NCBI GenBank assembly: GCA_022818135.1 | Contig: JAFMSR010000015.1 | Span: forward strand, 24,945,627 to 25,009,626 | DNA from: Saxidomus purpurata | Lineage: Eukaryota; Mollusca; Bivalvia; Venerida; Veneridae | DNA: 64,000 bases | Direction: 5' to 3' | Part shown: one piece after another, positions 32,861 to 45,435 of the stretch | Layout: every line of letters begins with the position of its first letter | How positions within the stretch are numbered: the first letter of the stretch is position 1 | Position numbers and translations under genes: made by a program | Notes under the pieces: model-generated | The model's database searches: none | What the model was told of the DNA's origin: nothing | The model's input: only the letters and a program-made list of their open reading frames with translations

Positions 32861-33847
32861 TAATCAATAGTTAAAACTGTTACAAAAAGTAACAAGACAT
32901 TCCGACTAGTCACAAGAATTGCTATTTGTAAACCTGTGAAATTACATAAGTGCTTATAAATATAATTTATACTTTGCTAGTAGTGTTTCTTAAATAGATG
33001 TACCGGAAAAGAGTATTATTTAAAACATAGCGGTGCTTGCTGCTTAGGTACTAGTATAAAACGGTACAAGTTTTATTCTTTGTGAAACTTGTCATTCATA
33101 TCATATAGTTTATCATAACATAACTACAGTTTTCCTGCAACGTTCAACAAACAATATCATACTATTTTATTTCACTAAAAATGTTTACCTTTTTCGCTAA
33201 GCGTCTTTCGAGAATTTCATAGCATTTTGTAAAACAAAACATTGATGTTTGACTGTTGTCAGCGATGTGTCCCTGAAAAAGATTATCGCTGTTTGAAAAG
33301 ATATAACAAAAACGTTCATTCATAGCTGATCTGAGCACGAAGTGCTCAATGATAACCGATGACCGGCGTCCGTGCAGCGTCGATAATAATTGCTTCAAAC
33401 GGCATCTCCTCTTTAACCAAATTTTAATTAAACTTCACAGGAATGTTCCTTGGATGGTCCTCTTACAGAAACCATTCCGCCTCTCTGTAAATAATGGCCT
33501 AGAGAGCTAAAAATAGAAAAAAAAATCAAACGACATGTCATCCTTAACGGCTGGTCCAATTATATAACAATTTCACACAAATATTTTTCATTTGACCTTG
33601 CGCCAGGGCTAAACATAAAACATGTTTAAAAGACATCTTCTACTAAGGTGAGCGATGTATTGCCGTTTAAATTGTATATCAAATCAAAATAAAACGGTCT
33701 GAGCCATAAAGGCTTATTTTTAGATATTTGTTTTTAATTATTCCTGACACAGTCTACATTTGGCTCACCTTGCAGATAAAATTACCGGTTCTTATCTTCG
33801 CATTCCTGTTGTTTATATGTAATTATAATGATGGCAAAGTACAGACA
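32861..33847. other. Downstream flank of CTL-A, nothing recognised
   Basis: This holds the presumed 3' UTR and intergenic DNA. I see no AATAAA close behind the stop. Small frames (for example 33162-33398 minus) have no motif. Confidence 0.4.
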
Positions 33848-34106
33848 CCAGGTCTCGTGTTTACAAAATTTTCTTGATCACAGTCTCATACTCAGCACGA
33901 AATCATGCTCAAGTAATATGAAGTCAAGTTAAGTTATATCTTTTTACAAAATCGGAATCAGAAGGTATGTTCTTGAGCTTATGTATTTTTATATTAAAAC
34001 CGACTTGCAAATAAAAATAAATTGACTCGACGTCTAATTAATTGAGCATGATTTCGTGCTGAGCATTCGATTATGCTCAAGAAATTTTTATAGGCACAGG
34101 GCCTGG
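33848..34106. mobile_element. Short MITE with ~65-bp inverted ends
   Basis: The left end (CCAGGTCTCGTGTTTACAAA, then AGCACGAAATCATGCTCAA near 33896) mirrors the right end (TTGAGCATGATTTCGTGCT near 34042, ending ATAGGCACAGGGCCTGG). The inner 19-bp arms are perfect and the outer arms diverged. About 260 bp, no ORF. Confidence 0.65.
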
Positions 34107-36955
34107 AGTATGGAAAGTGCTACGGAAAGCGCAAAGCGATGATGAGATTTGTTAGTTCTGACTTCCGAAACTTATAATGCGGCTATTTTTTTATCCATTT
34201 TTGGGTAAAATGTGGCTTTGAAGTTTTATGGTAAACCCCATTACAAAACCATACCGGACTGAACAGTGCATTACTATTTTTCATCTAGGGCATGTTTGAG
34301 AGGAAAACATGTTTACAAATGCTTTGGTCAGATAAGTTCATACTATTTATTTTGCAGCACAGTCGTATAAAACGGTTAGAAACTGGCCCGCCGTACTTGT
34401 TTGTAATCTTCAGCCGGTGGGCTAGCGGGCTAAACGGCTGTTATAAATTTGTGAACGCGATTCGTATTGCTACGATTTTTCCGACATCGACACAGTTTCC
34501 GGTGGAATTCTGTAGGCAGCAGAAAAACATCCGGTACTGTCGTGCACATCATCTTGAAGATAAATACCTTCTTCTTCGATAGGTACCGGTAACATGTGTA
34601 ATTGATGCAAAACGGTTAAAATACGACTGTGTGACCCTAGATGTACTGTGGTGACTATGCCGGCCAGAGAGGTTAGGACCTTGCAATAGGGGATCACTTT
34701 TCATACGCAAGGTGTCTGTGAGCACAAGTAAAGGGCTTATCTTGATGTTCTTTCTTTCAAATGCGTTTTCTCAAAAGGAATAATGCTTTTGTAATTTTAA
34801 TATCATTTTGTATAATAATGTTATTGTGGCTTTGAATATTATTTTGTAAAGCCAATAACAGTTTAACGCCTATCTGAATCATTGGCGTATGGAGTTATCT
34901 TTAAGATCATGCTACATAGACGGAGCGAACCAGGTTTAATGACAATATAGATAGTTTCAAAAATGATTTTAAAATCTGTCATTACAAACTACAATTCTAA
35001 TGTAAAATGTAGAGTAGATTACCGTGAAAACTAGAAATGATTTATGTTGCAGTTCTATTCCGTTGATACACGCATACTGTGCTGTTTTTGGCATGCTGAG
35101 ATTGCAGACCAATGGCAAAACAAGGAACTAGAGTCGATAGAAAATTAAAACAGTCCGTTACGGTGACTGAGACTCTTAGAAGAGCGAACACGCAGAGAGA
35201 AGACTACCATCTATTTGACAAACAGGAACAGGTTCTTTTATCAAGGTTTCGTACATGACACAACAGGCTCAATGCCCATATGTATGGACAATTGAACTGT
35301 TCTCATCACCGATATGCTCGTGTGGTATTTAAGAGTAGATGTGTCCCCTGTATGATCAGTGAAGGAAAGAAAAGGTGTGTGGCCAGTCTGTATCACCCTA
35401 GAATAGAAGTTAAAATAGAATTACTATCATCCACTCGGTGGCCAGTCTGTATCACCCTAGAATAGAAGTTAAAATAGAATTACTATCATCTACTCGGTAA
35501 TCCCCTGCTGAAAGGCACAAAAGCTACATCTTTGACTTCGCAAGTCAATTCACCGTATCGACTGAAATTGGAAATTTGGTATAATAAATGCTTGATCCAC
35601 GAATGAAAACGACAGACACAATGGTTTGGATTATTAATGTCAGCGGTTATCATCAAAATGTAAAATACAAGTGTCTCAATACTGAATTCCTACTGTAATT
35701 AAAATATTCTGCAAAAGAACAAAACTAATTAGCTTCATTTCAAAATGAAAGTCTCCTGCTGGGGTCAAGTCAGGAAAAAACAAAAAACTAAATGGTTACC
35801 GCAAAGGTTAACATTTTTGTACATATGCTTAGTTTCTTGTACATGTTTGAATGAACGGTGGCGCTGAACGGTCTGTCATGCTTGAGACTGGAACTGGGAA
35901 AAATCTAGTTATTAGTAATTTTTTTATTCATGCAGCTAGACTAGGCTGAACTGGCTGAATACATAAGACATGTGCGCTGAAGATCTTTTACCCAGTCCAG
36001 AGCGGATCCATACTCTAGTTGTAACGTGCTCAACTAGTGTTCAGGGGGTCACAGATTCGATATCCCGCACTACAACTAACCACAGGAACTTGATATCCAA
36101 TCAAACATTAGAAAGAATAATGTATCGTGAAAAATAACTCTATATAAAAAGAAGGGGTGTTTTTTCGCAAGATACATTGTTCTTTTTATTTTTGTGATTG
36201 ATTATAAAGTTCCTGTGCACTAATATTATTAATTGTCTATTGGATGAGACCTTAAAACCAAGGTCACAAGGCTTATGCATCGATAAGAAGTGGGGCATAA
36301 GTTGTCCAAGTCCCATGTGTCTTTGATTTTTGTATGTTAGTACACATTTACATGTAAGTCTTGTATTAACAATTGGTTTTGACATTGTTTTCGTTGCCTC
36401 GTGGGGGGCTGTTTTTATTGTGTATTTGACATTGTTTTTGTTGCCTCCTAAACACTTTGCAGTTGCAAGATCGGTGCTTCAGAGTAGCAACAATATGCTG
36501 GAAATTGCACCAATTCATAGATACAGTTCAATTATTTTCCCCGTTTTATATGACGTGAACTAATTAGCTTATTAGTTTAACTCAATTTGCAAACCTATTT
36601 ATTCACTTGGCGGGCTTTCTATTGTCATTTAAAACTGATTTCAATCATATGAAATATATCCGTAATAAAGGTGTGATGTAATCTAGCTAAGTCTGACACG
36701 GTGTGACTAGTTATCACGATCGATCTTAAAGTAAAATATGTCCTGTGCGTAAACAAACTGAAAATAGTTACAATATTTGTATTCAAAGTTTATAGACAAA
36801 AGTTTCTACCTTTCCAAGCCTTACCTCATGAAAATTTAGTTTTATCCAGTTCAACTTTTCATAATAGTTTGCGAACGCGGTGGAATTTCAAACGTCTATC
36901 GTAACTTGCATGCGGAAATATGACTTACTTCTGAAAAAGATCATAAGTGGCTAGT
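34107..36955. other. Intergenic, no gene recognised
   Basis: Contains the 59-bp duplication at 35380 and two weak tRNA-like patches (GTGGGCTAGCGGGCTAAACG near 34421 and GATTCGATATCCC near 36055). Open frames at 34292-34582, 36140-36385 and 36330-36563 show no domain. Confidence 0.4.
35380..35497. repeat. 59-bp tandem duplication
   Basis: GGCCAGTCTGTATCACCCTA with the following bases to CACTCGGT occurs at 35381 and again at 35440, nearly identical. Confidence 0.9.
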
Positions 36956-37304
36956 AGCTCACAGAAACGAGATCAGAATCCGAAACAGGAGACGTTATTG
37001 TATAATACATTTTGAATATATACACTGATATGGTAGTCCCCAAAATATTGTTTAAACTTTAAAGGTAACAGGAGATGTAGGTGATGCCAGCCTTCATTTC
37101 CATGAAAGAGATTCAACGTCATCTAGCGAAAAAGCGATAGCGCTCATAAAAACGAGATCAAAATCCACAATACAAGACGTGATTGTATAATAAATTTGAA
37201 ATGTATACACTGATATAGTTGTCCCCAAGAGTTTGTTTACACCATAAAGACAATCGTAGATGTAGATGATGTCAGCCCCAAATTCCATTAAAGCTATTCA
37301 ATTA
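36956..37304. repeat. ~183-bp tandem duplication, diverged
   Basis: Two copies share AACGAGATCA.AATCC, ATTGTATAAT, TATACACTGATAT, GTCCCCAA and GATGTAG.TGATG, beginning near 36966 and 37149. They lie just before the satellite array. Confidence 0.7.
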
Positions 37305-37484
37305 CTACCCAAGGAGCAGATCTAATCCTTAAATCCTAAGATAAATCATTTGTCGCCGACCCTGTGATAAGATATCAAAAACAAAAACCAATGCCAGTCG
37401 CGGTCCAAATGATAAGTCGTAAGTCGTTCATCCAAGAATAAGATGGTATAGGCGTATAATGTCAGGTTCCAATCCTTAATTAAG

Positions 37485-37598
37485 GTGTCAGTCATATATC
37501 CCAGGCTAAGGTGTCAGTCTTCCAGTCGGGCTACTATGTCAGCCACCCATCCCGGGATACCGTGTCAGTCTTCCAGCCGGGCATATTATGTCAGCCAC
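37485..37598 (+). repeat. Satellite, left inverted block
   Basis: About two units run in the orientation GTGTCAGTCTTCCAGTCGGG ... TATGTCAGCCAC, opposite to the adjoining 5-kb block. The switch is at about 37597-37603 (GTCAGCCACCGGGAGTATGC), leaving a palindromic centre. Confidence 0.9.
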
Positions 37599-40500
37599 CG
37601 GGAGTATGCCCGGCTGGAAGACTGACACGGTATCCCGGGATGGGTGGCTGACATAGTATGCCCGGCTGGAAGACTAACACGGTATTCTGGGATGGGTGGC
37701 TGACATAGTATGCCCGGCTGGAAGACTGACACGGTATTCCGGGATGGGTGGCTGACATAGTATGCCCGGCTGGAAGACTGACACGGTATTCCGGGATGGG
37801 TGGCTGACATAGTATGCCTGGCTGGAAGACTAACACGGTATCCCGGGATGGGTGACTGATATAATAGGCCCGGCTGGAAGACTAACACGGTATTCTGGGA
37901 TGGGTGACTGACATAGTATGCCCGGCTGGAAGACTGACACGGTATTCCGGGATGGGTGGCTGACATAGTATGCCTGGCTGGAAAACTGACAAGGTATCCC
38001 GGGATGGGTGACTGACATAGTATGCCCGGCTGGAAGACTAACACGGTATCCCGGGATGGGTAGCTGACATAGTATGCCTGACTGGAAGACTGACACGGTA
38101 TTCCGGGATGGGTGGCTGACATAGTATGCGTGGCTGGAAAACTGACAAGGTATCCCGGGATGGGTGACTGACATAGTATGCCTGACTGGAAGACTGACAC
38201 GGTATTCCGGGATGGGTGACTGACATAGTATGCCCGACTGGAAGACTGACACGGTATTCCGGGATGGGTGGCTGACATAGTATGCCTGGCTGGAAAACTG
38301 ACACGGTATCCCGGGATGGGTGACTGACATAGTATGCCCGGCTGGAAGACTAACACGGTATCCCGGGATGGGTAGCTGACATAGTATGCCTGACTGGAAG
38401 ACTGACACGGTATTCCAGGATGGGTGACTGACATAGTATGCCCGGCTGGAAGACTGACACGGTATCCCGGGATGGGCGACTGACATAGTATGCCTGGCTG
38501 GAAGACTGACACGGTATTCTGGGATTGGTGGCTGACATAATGTGCCTGAATGGAAGACTGACACGGTATTCCGGGATGGGTGACTGACATAGTATGCCTG
38601 ACTGGAAGACTGACACGGTATTCCGGGATGGGTAGCTGACATAGTATGCCTGACTGGAAGACTGACACGGTATTCCGGGATGGGTGACTGACATAGTATG
38701 CCTGGCTGGAAGACTGACACGGTATCCCGGGATGGGTGGCTGACATAGTATGCCCGGCTGGAAGACTGACACGGTATCCCGGGATGGGTGACTGACATAG
38801 TATGCCTGACTGGAAGACTGACACGGTATCCCGGGATGGGTGACTGACATAGTATGCCCGGTGGAAGACTGACACAGTATCCCGGGATGGAAGGCTGACA
38901 TAGAATGCCCGGCTGGAAGACTGACACAGTATCCCGGGATGGGTGACTGACATAGTATGCCCGGCTGGAAGACTGACACGGTATCCCGGGATGGAAGGCT
39001 GACATAGTATGCGTGGCTGGAAGACTGACACGGTATTCTGGGATGGAAGGCTGACATAGTATGCCCGGCTGGAAGACTGACACGGTATCCCGGGATGGAA
39101 GGCTGACATAGAATGCCCGGCTAGAAGACTGACACGGTATCCCGGGATGGAAGGCTGACATAGAATGCCCGGCTGGAAGACTGACACGGTATCCTGGGAT
39201 GGAAGGCTGACATAGTATGCGTGGCTGGAAGACTGACACGGTATCCCGGGATGGAAGGCTGACATAGAATGCCCGGCTGGAAGACTAACACGGTATCCTG
39301 GGATGGAAGGCTGACATAGTATGCGTGGCTGGAAGACTGACACGGTATCCCGGGATGGAAGGCTGACATAGTATGCCTGACTGGAAGACTGACACGGTAT
39401 CCCGGGATGGAAGGCTGACATAGTATGCGTGGCTGGAAGACTAACACGGTATCCCGGGATGGAAGGCTGACATAGTATGCCTGACTGGAAGACTGACACG
39501 GTATCCCGGGATGGAAGGCTGACATAGAATGCCCGGCTGGAAGACTAACACGGTATCCCGGGATGGAAGGCTGACATAGTATGCGTGGCTGGAAGACTGA
39601 CACGGTATCCCGGGATAGGTGACTGACATAGTATGCCTGGCTTGAAGACTGACACGGTATTCTTGGATGGGTGGCGGACATAGTTTGCCCGGCTGGAAGA
39701 CTGACACGGTATCCCGGGATGGGTGACTGACATAGTATGCCTGACTGGAAGACTGACACGGTATAATGGGATGGGTGGATGACATAGTATGCTTGGCTGG
39801 AAGACTGACACGGTATCCCGGGATGGGTGGTTGACATAGTATGCTTGGCTGGAAAACTGACACGGTATCGCGGGATGAAAGCTTGACATAGTATGCCTGA
39901 CTGGAAGACTGACACGGTATTCTTGGATGGGCGGCTGACATAGTATGCTTGGCTGGAAGACTGATACGGTATCTCGGGATGGGTGACTGACATAGTATAC
40001 CCGGCTGGAAGACTGACACGGTATCCCGGGATGGGTGACTGACAGTATGCCTGACTGAGAGACTGACACGGTATTCTGGGATGGGTGGCTGACATAGTAT
40101 GCTTGGCTGGAAGACTGACACGGTATCCCGGGATGGGTAGCTGACATGATATGACCGGCTGGAAGACTGACACGGTATCCCGGGATGGGTGACTGACATA
40201 GTATGCCCGGCTGGAAGACTGACACAGTATCCCGGGATGGGTGACTGACATAGAATGCCTGGCTGGAAGACTGACACAGTATCCCGGGATGGGTGACTGA
40301 CATAGAATGCCCGGCTGGAAGACTGACACAGTATCCCGGGATGGGTGACTGACATAGAATGCCCGGCTGGAAGACTGACACAGTATCCCGGGATGGAAGG
40401 CTGACATTGTATGCGTGGCTGGAAGACTGACACGGTATCCCGGGATGGGTGACTGACATAGTATGCCCGGCTGGAAAACTGACAAGGTATCCCGGAATGG

Positions 40501-42610
40501 GTGACTGACATAGTATGCGTGGCTGGAAGACTGACACGGTATCCCGGAATGGGTGACTGACATAGTATGCCAGGCTGGAAAACTGACAAGGTATCCCGGG
40601 ATGGGTGACTGACATAGTATGCCTGACTGGAAGACTGACACGGTATCCCGGGATGGATGACTGACATAGAATGCCCGGCTGGAAGACTGACACAGTATCC
40701 CGGGATGGAAGGCTGACATTGTATGCGTGGCTGGAAGACTGACAAGGTATCCCGGGATGGGTGACTGACATAGTATGCCCGGCTGGAAGACTGACACAGT
40801 ATCCCGGGATGGGTGACTGACATAGAATGCCCGGCTGGAAGACTGACACGGTATCACGGGATGGAAGGCTGACATTGTATGCGTGGCTGGAAGACTGAGA
40901 CGGTATCCCGGGATGGGTGACTGACATAGTATGCCCGGCTGGAAAACTGACAAGGTATCCCGGGATGGATGACTGACATAGTATGCCTGGCTGGAAGACT
41001 GACACGGTATCCCGGGATGGGTGACTGACATAGTATGCCCGGCTGGAAGACTGACACAGTATCCCGGGATGGGTGACTGACATAGAATGCCCGGCTGGAA
41101 GACTGACACGGTATCACGGGATGGAAGGCTGACATTGTATGCGTGGCTGGAAGACTGAGACGGTATCCCGGGATGGGTGACTGACATAGTATGCCCGGCT
41201 GGAAAACTGACAAGGTATCCCGGGATGGATGACTGACATAGTATGCCTGGCTGGAAGACTGACACGGTATCCCGGGATGGGTGACTGACATAGTATGCTT
41301 GGCTGGAAGACTGACACGGTATTCTGGGATGGATGACTGACATAGTATGCCTGGCTGGAAGACTGACACGGTATCCCGGGATGGATGACTGACATAGTAT
41401 GCCCGGCTTGAAGACTGACACAGTATTCCGGGATGGGTGACTGACATAGTATGCCTGACTGGAAGACTGACACAGTATTCCGGGATGGGTGACTGACATA
41501 GTATGCTTGGCTGGAAGACTGACACAGTATTCCGGGATGGGTGACTGACATAGTATGCCTGACTGGAAGACTGACACGGTATAATGGGATGGGTGGCTGA
41601 CATAGTATGCTTGGCTGGAAGACTGACACGGTATCCCGGGATGGGCGACTGACATAGTATGCCCGGCTGGAAGACTAACACGGTATCCCGGGATGAGTGA
41701 CTGACATAGTATGCGTGGCTGGAAGACTGACACGGCATCCCGGGATGGGTGACTGACATAGTATGCCTGACTGGAAGACTGACACGGCATCCCGGGATGG
41801 GTGGCTGACATAGTATGCCTGACTGGAAGACTGACACGGTATCCCGGGATGGGTGACTGACATAGTATGCGTGGCTGGAAGACTGACACGATATCCCGGG
41901 ATGGGTGACTGACATAGTATGCGTGGCTGGAAGACTGACACGGTATCCCGGAATGGGTGACTGACATAGTATGCGTGGCTGGAAGACTGACACGGTATCC
42001 CGGGATGGGTGACTGACATAGTATGCGTGGCTGGAAGACTGACACGGTATCCCGGAATGGGTGACTGACATAGTATGCGTGGCTGGAAGACTGACACGGT
42101 ATCCCGGAATGGGTGACTGACATAGTATGCGTGGCTGGAAGACTGACACGGTATCCCGGGATGGGTGACTGACATAGTATGCGTGGCTGGAAGACTGACA
42201 CGGTATCCCGGGATGGGTGACTGACATAGTATGCCCGACTGGAAAACTGACAAGGTATCTCGGGATGGGTGACTGACATAGTATGCCCGGCTGGAAGACT
42301 GACACGGTATTTTGGGATGGGTGGCTGACATAATGTGCTTGGCTGGAAGACTGATACGGTATCTCGGGATGGGTGACTGACATAGTATGCCCGGCTGGAA
42401 GACTGACACGGTATTTTGGGATGGGTGGCTGACATAGTATGCGTGGCTGGAAAACTGACACGGTATCCCGGGATGGGTGGCTGATAAAGTATGCCCGGCT
42501 GGCAGACTGACACGGTATCCCGGTATCGGTAGCTGACAAAGTATGCGTGGCTGGAAGACTGCCACGGTATCCCGGGATGAATGGCTGACATAGTATGCCT
42601 GGCTGAAAGA
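37599..42610 (-). repeat. Satellite, main block
   Basis: About 96 units lie in the orientation whose stop-free strand is the minus strand. Sub-families are visible. A GATGGAAGGCTGACATAG(A/T)ATG variant is concentrated at 38880-39600, while GATGGGTGACTGACATAG dominates elsewhere. Frames of 1176 aa (39121-42651), 637 aa and 603 aa arise because the unit lacks stops in all three minus frames. Since 52 is not a multiple of three, each frame cycles through all three readings every 156 bp. I treat these as non-genic. Confidence 0.95.
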
Positions 42611-45430
42611 CACCCATCCCGGGATACCGTGTCAGTCTTCCAGCCGGGCATACTATGTCAGCCACCCGTCCAGGTATACCGTGTCAATCTTTCAGCCAGG
42701 CATACTATGTCAGCCTACCATCCAGGGATACCGTGTCAGTCTCCCAGCCGGGCAAACTATGTCAGCTACCAATCCCGGGATACCGTGTCAGTCTTCCAGC
42801 CGAGCATACTATGTCAACCACCCATCCCAGGATACCGTGTCAGTCTTCCAGCCGGTCATATCATGTCAGCCACCCATCCTGAGATATCGTGTCAGTCGTC
42901 CAGCCAGGCATACTATGTCAGCCACCCATCCCGGGATACCGTGTCAGTCTTCAAGCCGGGCATAGTATGTCAGCCACCCGACCCGGGATACTGTGTCAGT
43001 CTTCCAGCCGGGCATACGATGTCAGCCACCCGACCCGGGATACTGTGTCAGTCTTCCAGCCACGCACACTATGTCAGCCTTCCATCCCGGGATACCGTGT
43101 CAGTCTTCCAGCCGGGCATACTTTGACAACCACCCATCCCAGAATACCGTATCAGTCTTCCAGCCGGGCATACTATTTCAGACAACCATCCCGGGATACC
43201 GTGTCAGTCTTCCAGCCGGGTATACCATGTCAGGCAACCGTATCAGGATACTTTGTCAGTCTTCCAGCCGGGCATACTTTGACAGCCACCCATCCCGGAA
43301 TACCGTCTCAGTCTTCCAGCCAGGCATACTATGTCAGTCAACGATCCCGGGATACTGTGTCAGTTTTCCAGCCGGGCATACTTTGACAACCACCCATCTC
43401 AGAATACCGTATCAGTCTTCCAGCCGGGCATACTATTTCAGACAACCATCCCGGGATACGGTGTCAGTCTTCCAGCCGGGTATACCATGTCAGGCAACCG
43501 TATCAGGATACTTTGTCAGTCTTCCAGCCGGGCATACTTTGACAGCCACCCATCCCGGAATACCGTCTCAGTCTTCCAGCTAGGCATACTATGTCAGTCA
43601 ACGATCCCGGGATACTGTGTCAGTTTTCCAGCCGGGCATACTTTAACAGCCACCCATCCCGGAATACCGTGTCAGTCTTCAAGCCAGGCATACAATGTCA
43701 GTCAACGATCCCGGGATACTGTGCCAGTCTTCCAGCCAGGCATACTATGTCAGCTACCATCCTGAGATACCGTGTCAGGCTTCAAGCCGGGCATACTATG
43801 TCAGCCACCCATCCTTGGATACTGTATCAGTCTTCCAGCCGGGCATACTATGTCAACTATCAATCCCGTGATACCGTGTCAGTCTTCCAGCCGGGCATAA
43901 TGTGTCAGCCATCCATCCCGGGATACCGTGTCAGTCTTCAAGCCGCGCATACTATGTCAGCCTTCCATCCTGGGATACCGTGTCAGTCTTCCAGCCGGAC
44001 ATATTATGTCAGCCACCTATCCCGGGATACTGTGTCAGTCTTCAAGCCGCGCATTCTATGTCAGCCTTCCATCCTGGGATACCGTGTCAGTCTTCCAGCC
44101 GGGCATACTATGTCAGCCATCCATCCCGGGATACCGTGTAAGTCTTCAAGCCGCGCATACTATGTCAGCCTTCCATCCTGGGATACCGTGTTAGTCTTCC
44201 AGTCAGGCATACTATGTCAGCCACCCATCCCGGGATACCGTGTCAGTCTTCCGGTCAGGCATACTATGTCAGCCACCCATCCCAGAATACCGTGTCAGTC
44301 TCTCAGTCAGGCATACTGTCAGTCACCCATCCCGGGATACTGTGTCAGTCTTCCAGCCAAGCATACTATGCCAGCCACCCATCCCGGGAGACCGTGTCAG
44401 TCTTCCAGCCAAGCATATTGTGTCAGCCAACCATCCCAGAATACCGCTTCAGTCTTCCAGCCAGGCATTCTATGTCAGCCACCCATCCCAGAATACCGTG
44501 TCAGTCTTCCAGCCGGGTATACTATGTCAGGCAACCGTATCAGGATACCGTGTCAGTCTTCCAGCCTGGAATACTTTGTCAACCACCCATCCCGGGATAC
44601 CGTGTCAGTCTTCCAGCCGGGCATACTATGTCAGCCAACCATCCCGGGATACCGTGTCAGTCTTCCAGCCACGCATATTATGTCAGCTACCAATCCCGGG
44701 ATACCGTGTCAGTTTTCCAGCCACGCATATTATGTCAGCTACCAATCCCGGGATACCGTGTCAGTCTTCAAGCCGGGCATAATGTGTCAGCCATCCATCC
44801 CGGGATACCGTGTCATTCATAGCTGCGCATACTATGTCAGCCTTCCATTCCGGAATACCGTGTCGTTTCAGCCGGGCATATTATGTCAGCTACCCTTCCC
44901 GGGATACCGTGTCAGTCTTCAAACCGGGCATAATGTGTCAGCCACCCATCCCGGGATACCGTGTCAGTCTTCCAGCCGGGCATACTATGTCAGCCACCTA
45001 TCCGGGGATACCGTATCAGTCCTCCAGTCGGGCATACTATGTCAGCCACCTATCCGGGGATACCGTATCAGTCTTCCAGCCGGGCATACTATGTCAGCCA
45101 CTCATCCCGGGATACCGTGTCAGTCTTCCAGCCGGGCAAACTATGTCAGCTACCCATCCCGGGATACCGTGTCAGTCTTCAAGCACCCATCCTGGGATAC
45201 CGTGTCAGTCTTCCAGCCGGGCATACTTTGTCAGCCACCGATTTCGGGATACCGAGCCGGTCTTCCAGCCGGGCATACTATGTCAGCCATCTTTTCCGGG
45301 ATACCGTGTCAGTCTTCCAGCCGGGCATACTATGCCAGCCACCCATCCCGGGATACCGTGTCAGTCTTGCAGTCGGGCATACTATGTCAGCCACTCATCC
45401 CGGGTTGAGATGCCAGCCATTTATTCCAAA
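42611..45430 (+). repeat. Satellite, right inverted block
   Basis: About 54 units lie in the opposite orientation (CCCATCCCGGGATACCGTGT, then CAGTCTTCCAGCC). The switch follows GGCTGAAAGAC at 42611. Units here are more diverged than in the main block, with substitutions such as GACAACC and CCGTATCAGGATAC, and an internal duplicate of about 260 bp (43115-43370 against 43375-43630). The right edge decays at GGGTTGAGATGCCAGCC. Confidence 0.95.
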
Positions 45431-45435
45431 ATAAA

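Larger units (their letters stand above)
37485..45430. repeat. 52-bp satellite array (~150 units) built from 26-bp halves
   Basis: An almost uninterrupted array. On the plus strand of the central segment the unit starts GACTGACATAGTATGCCCGG, continues CTGGAAGACTGACACGGTAT and ends CCCGGGATGGGT. Its two 26-bp halves both begin GACTGACA, share GTAT and the CCGG core, and match at 19 of 26 positions, so the present unit is a dimer of an older 26-mer. Orientation changes near 37599 and 42611. Rare length variants (for example one copy near 38860 and one near 40030) break the 52-bp phase. The left edge fades through degenerate pieces from about 37400. The array separates the two lectin genes. Confidence 0.97.

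Noticed and set aside
34400..34480. tRNA-like patch (GTGGGCTAGCGGGCTAAACG)
   Set aside because: Only a D-arm-like stretch. No B box or cloverleaf can be drawn.
36020..36080. B-box-like GATTCGATATCCC
   Set aside because: No matching A box at the right distance and no recognisable SINE body.
37485..45430. CRISPR-like regular repeat appearance
   Set aside because: Units are contiguous without unique spacers, and the DNA is eukaryotic.
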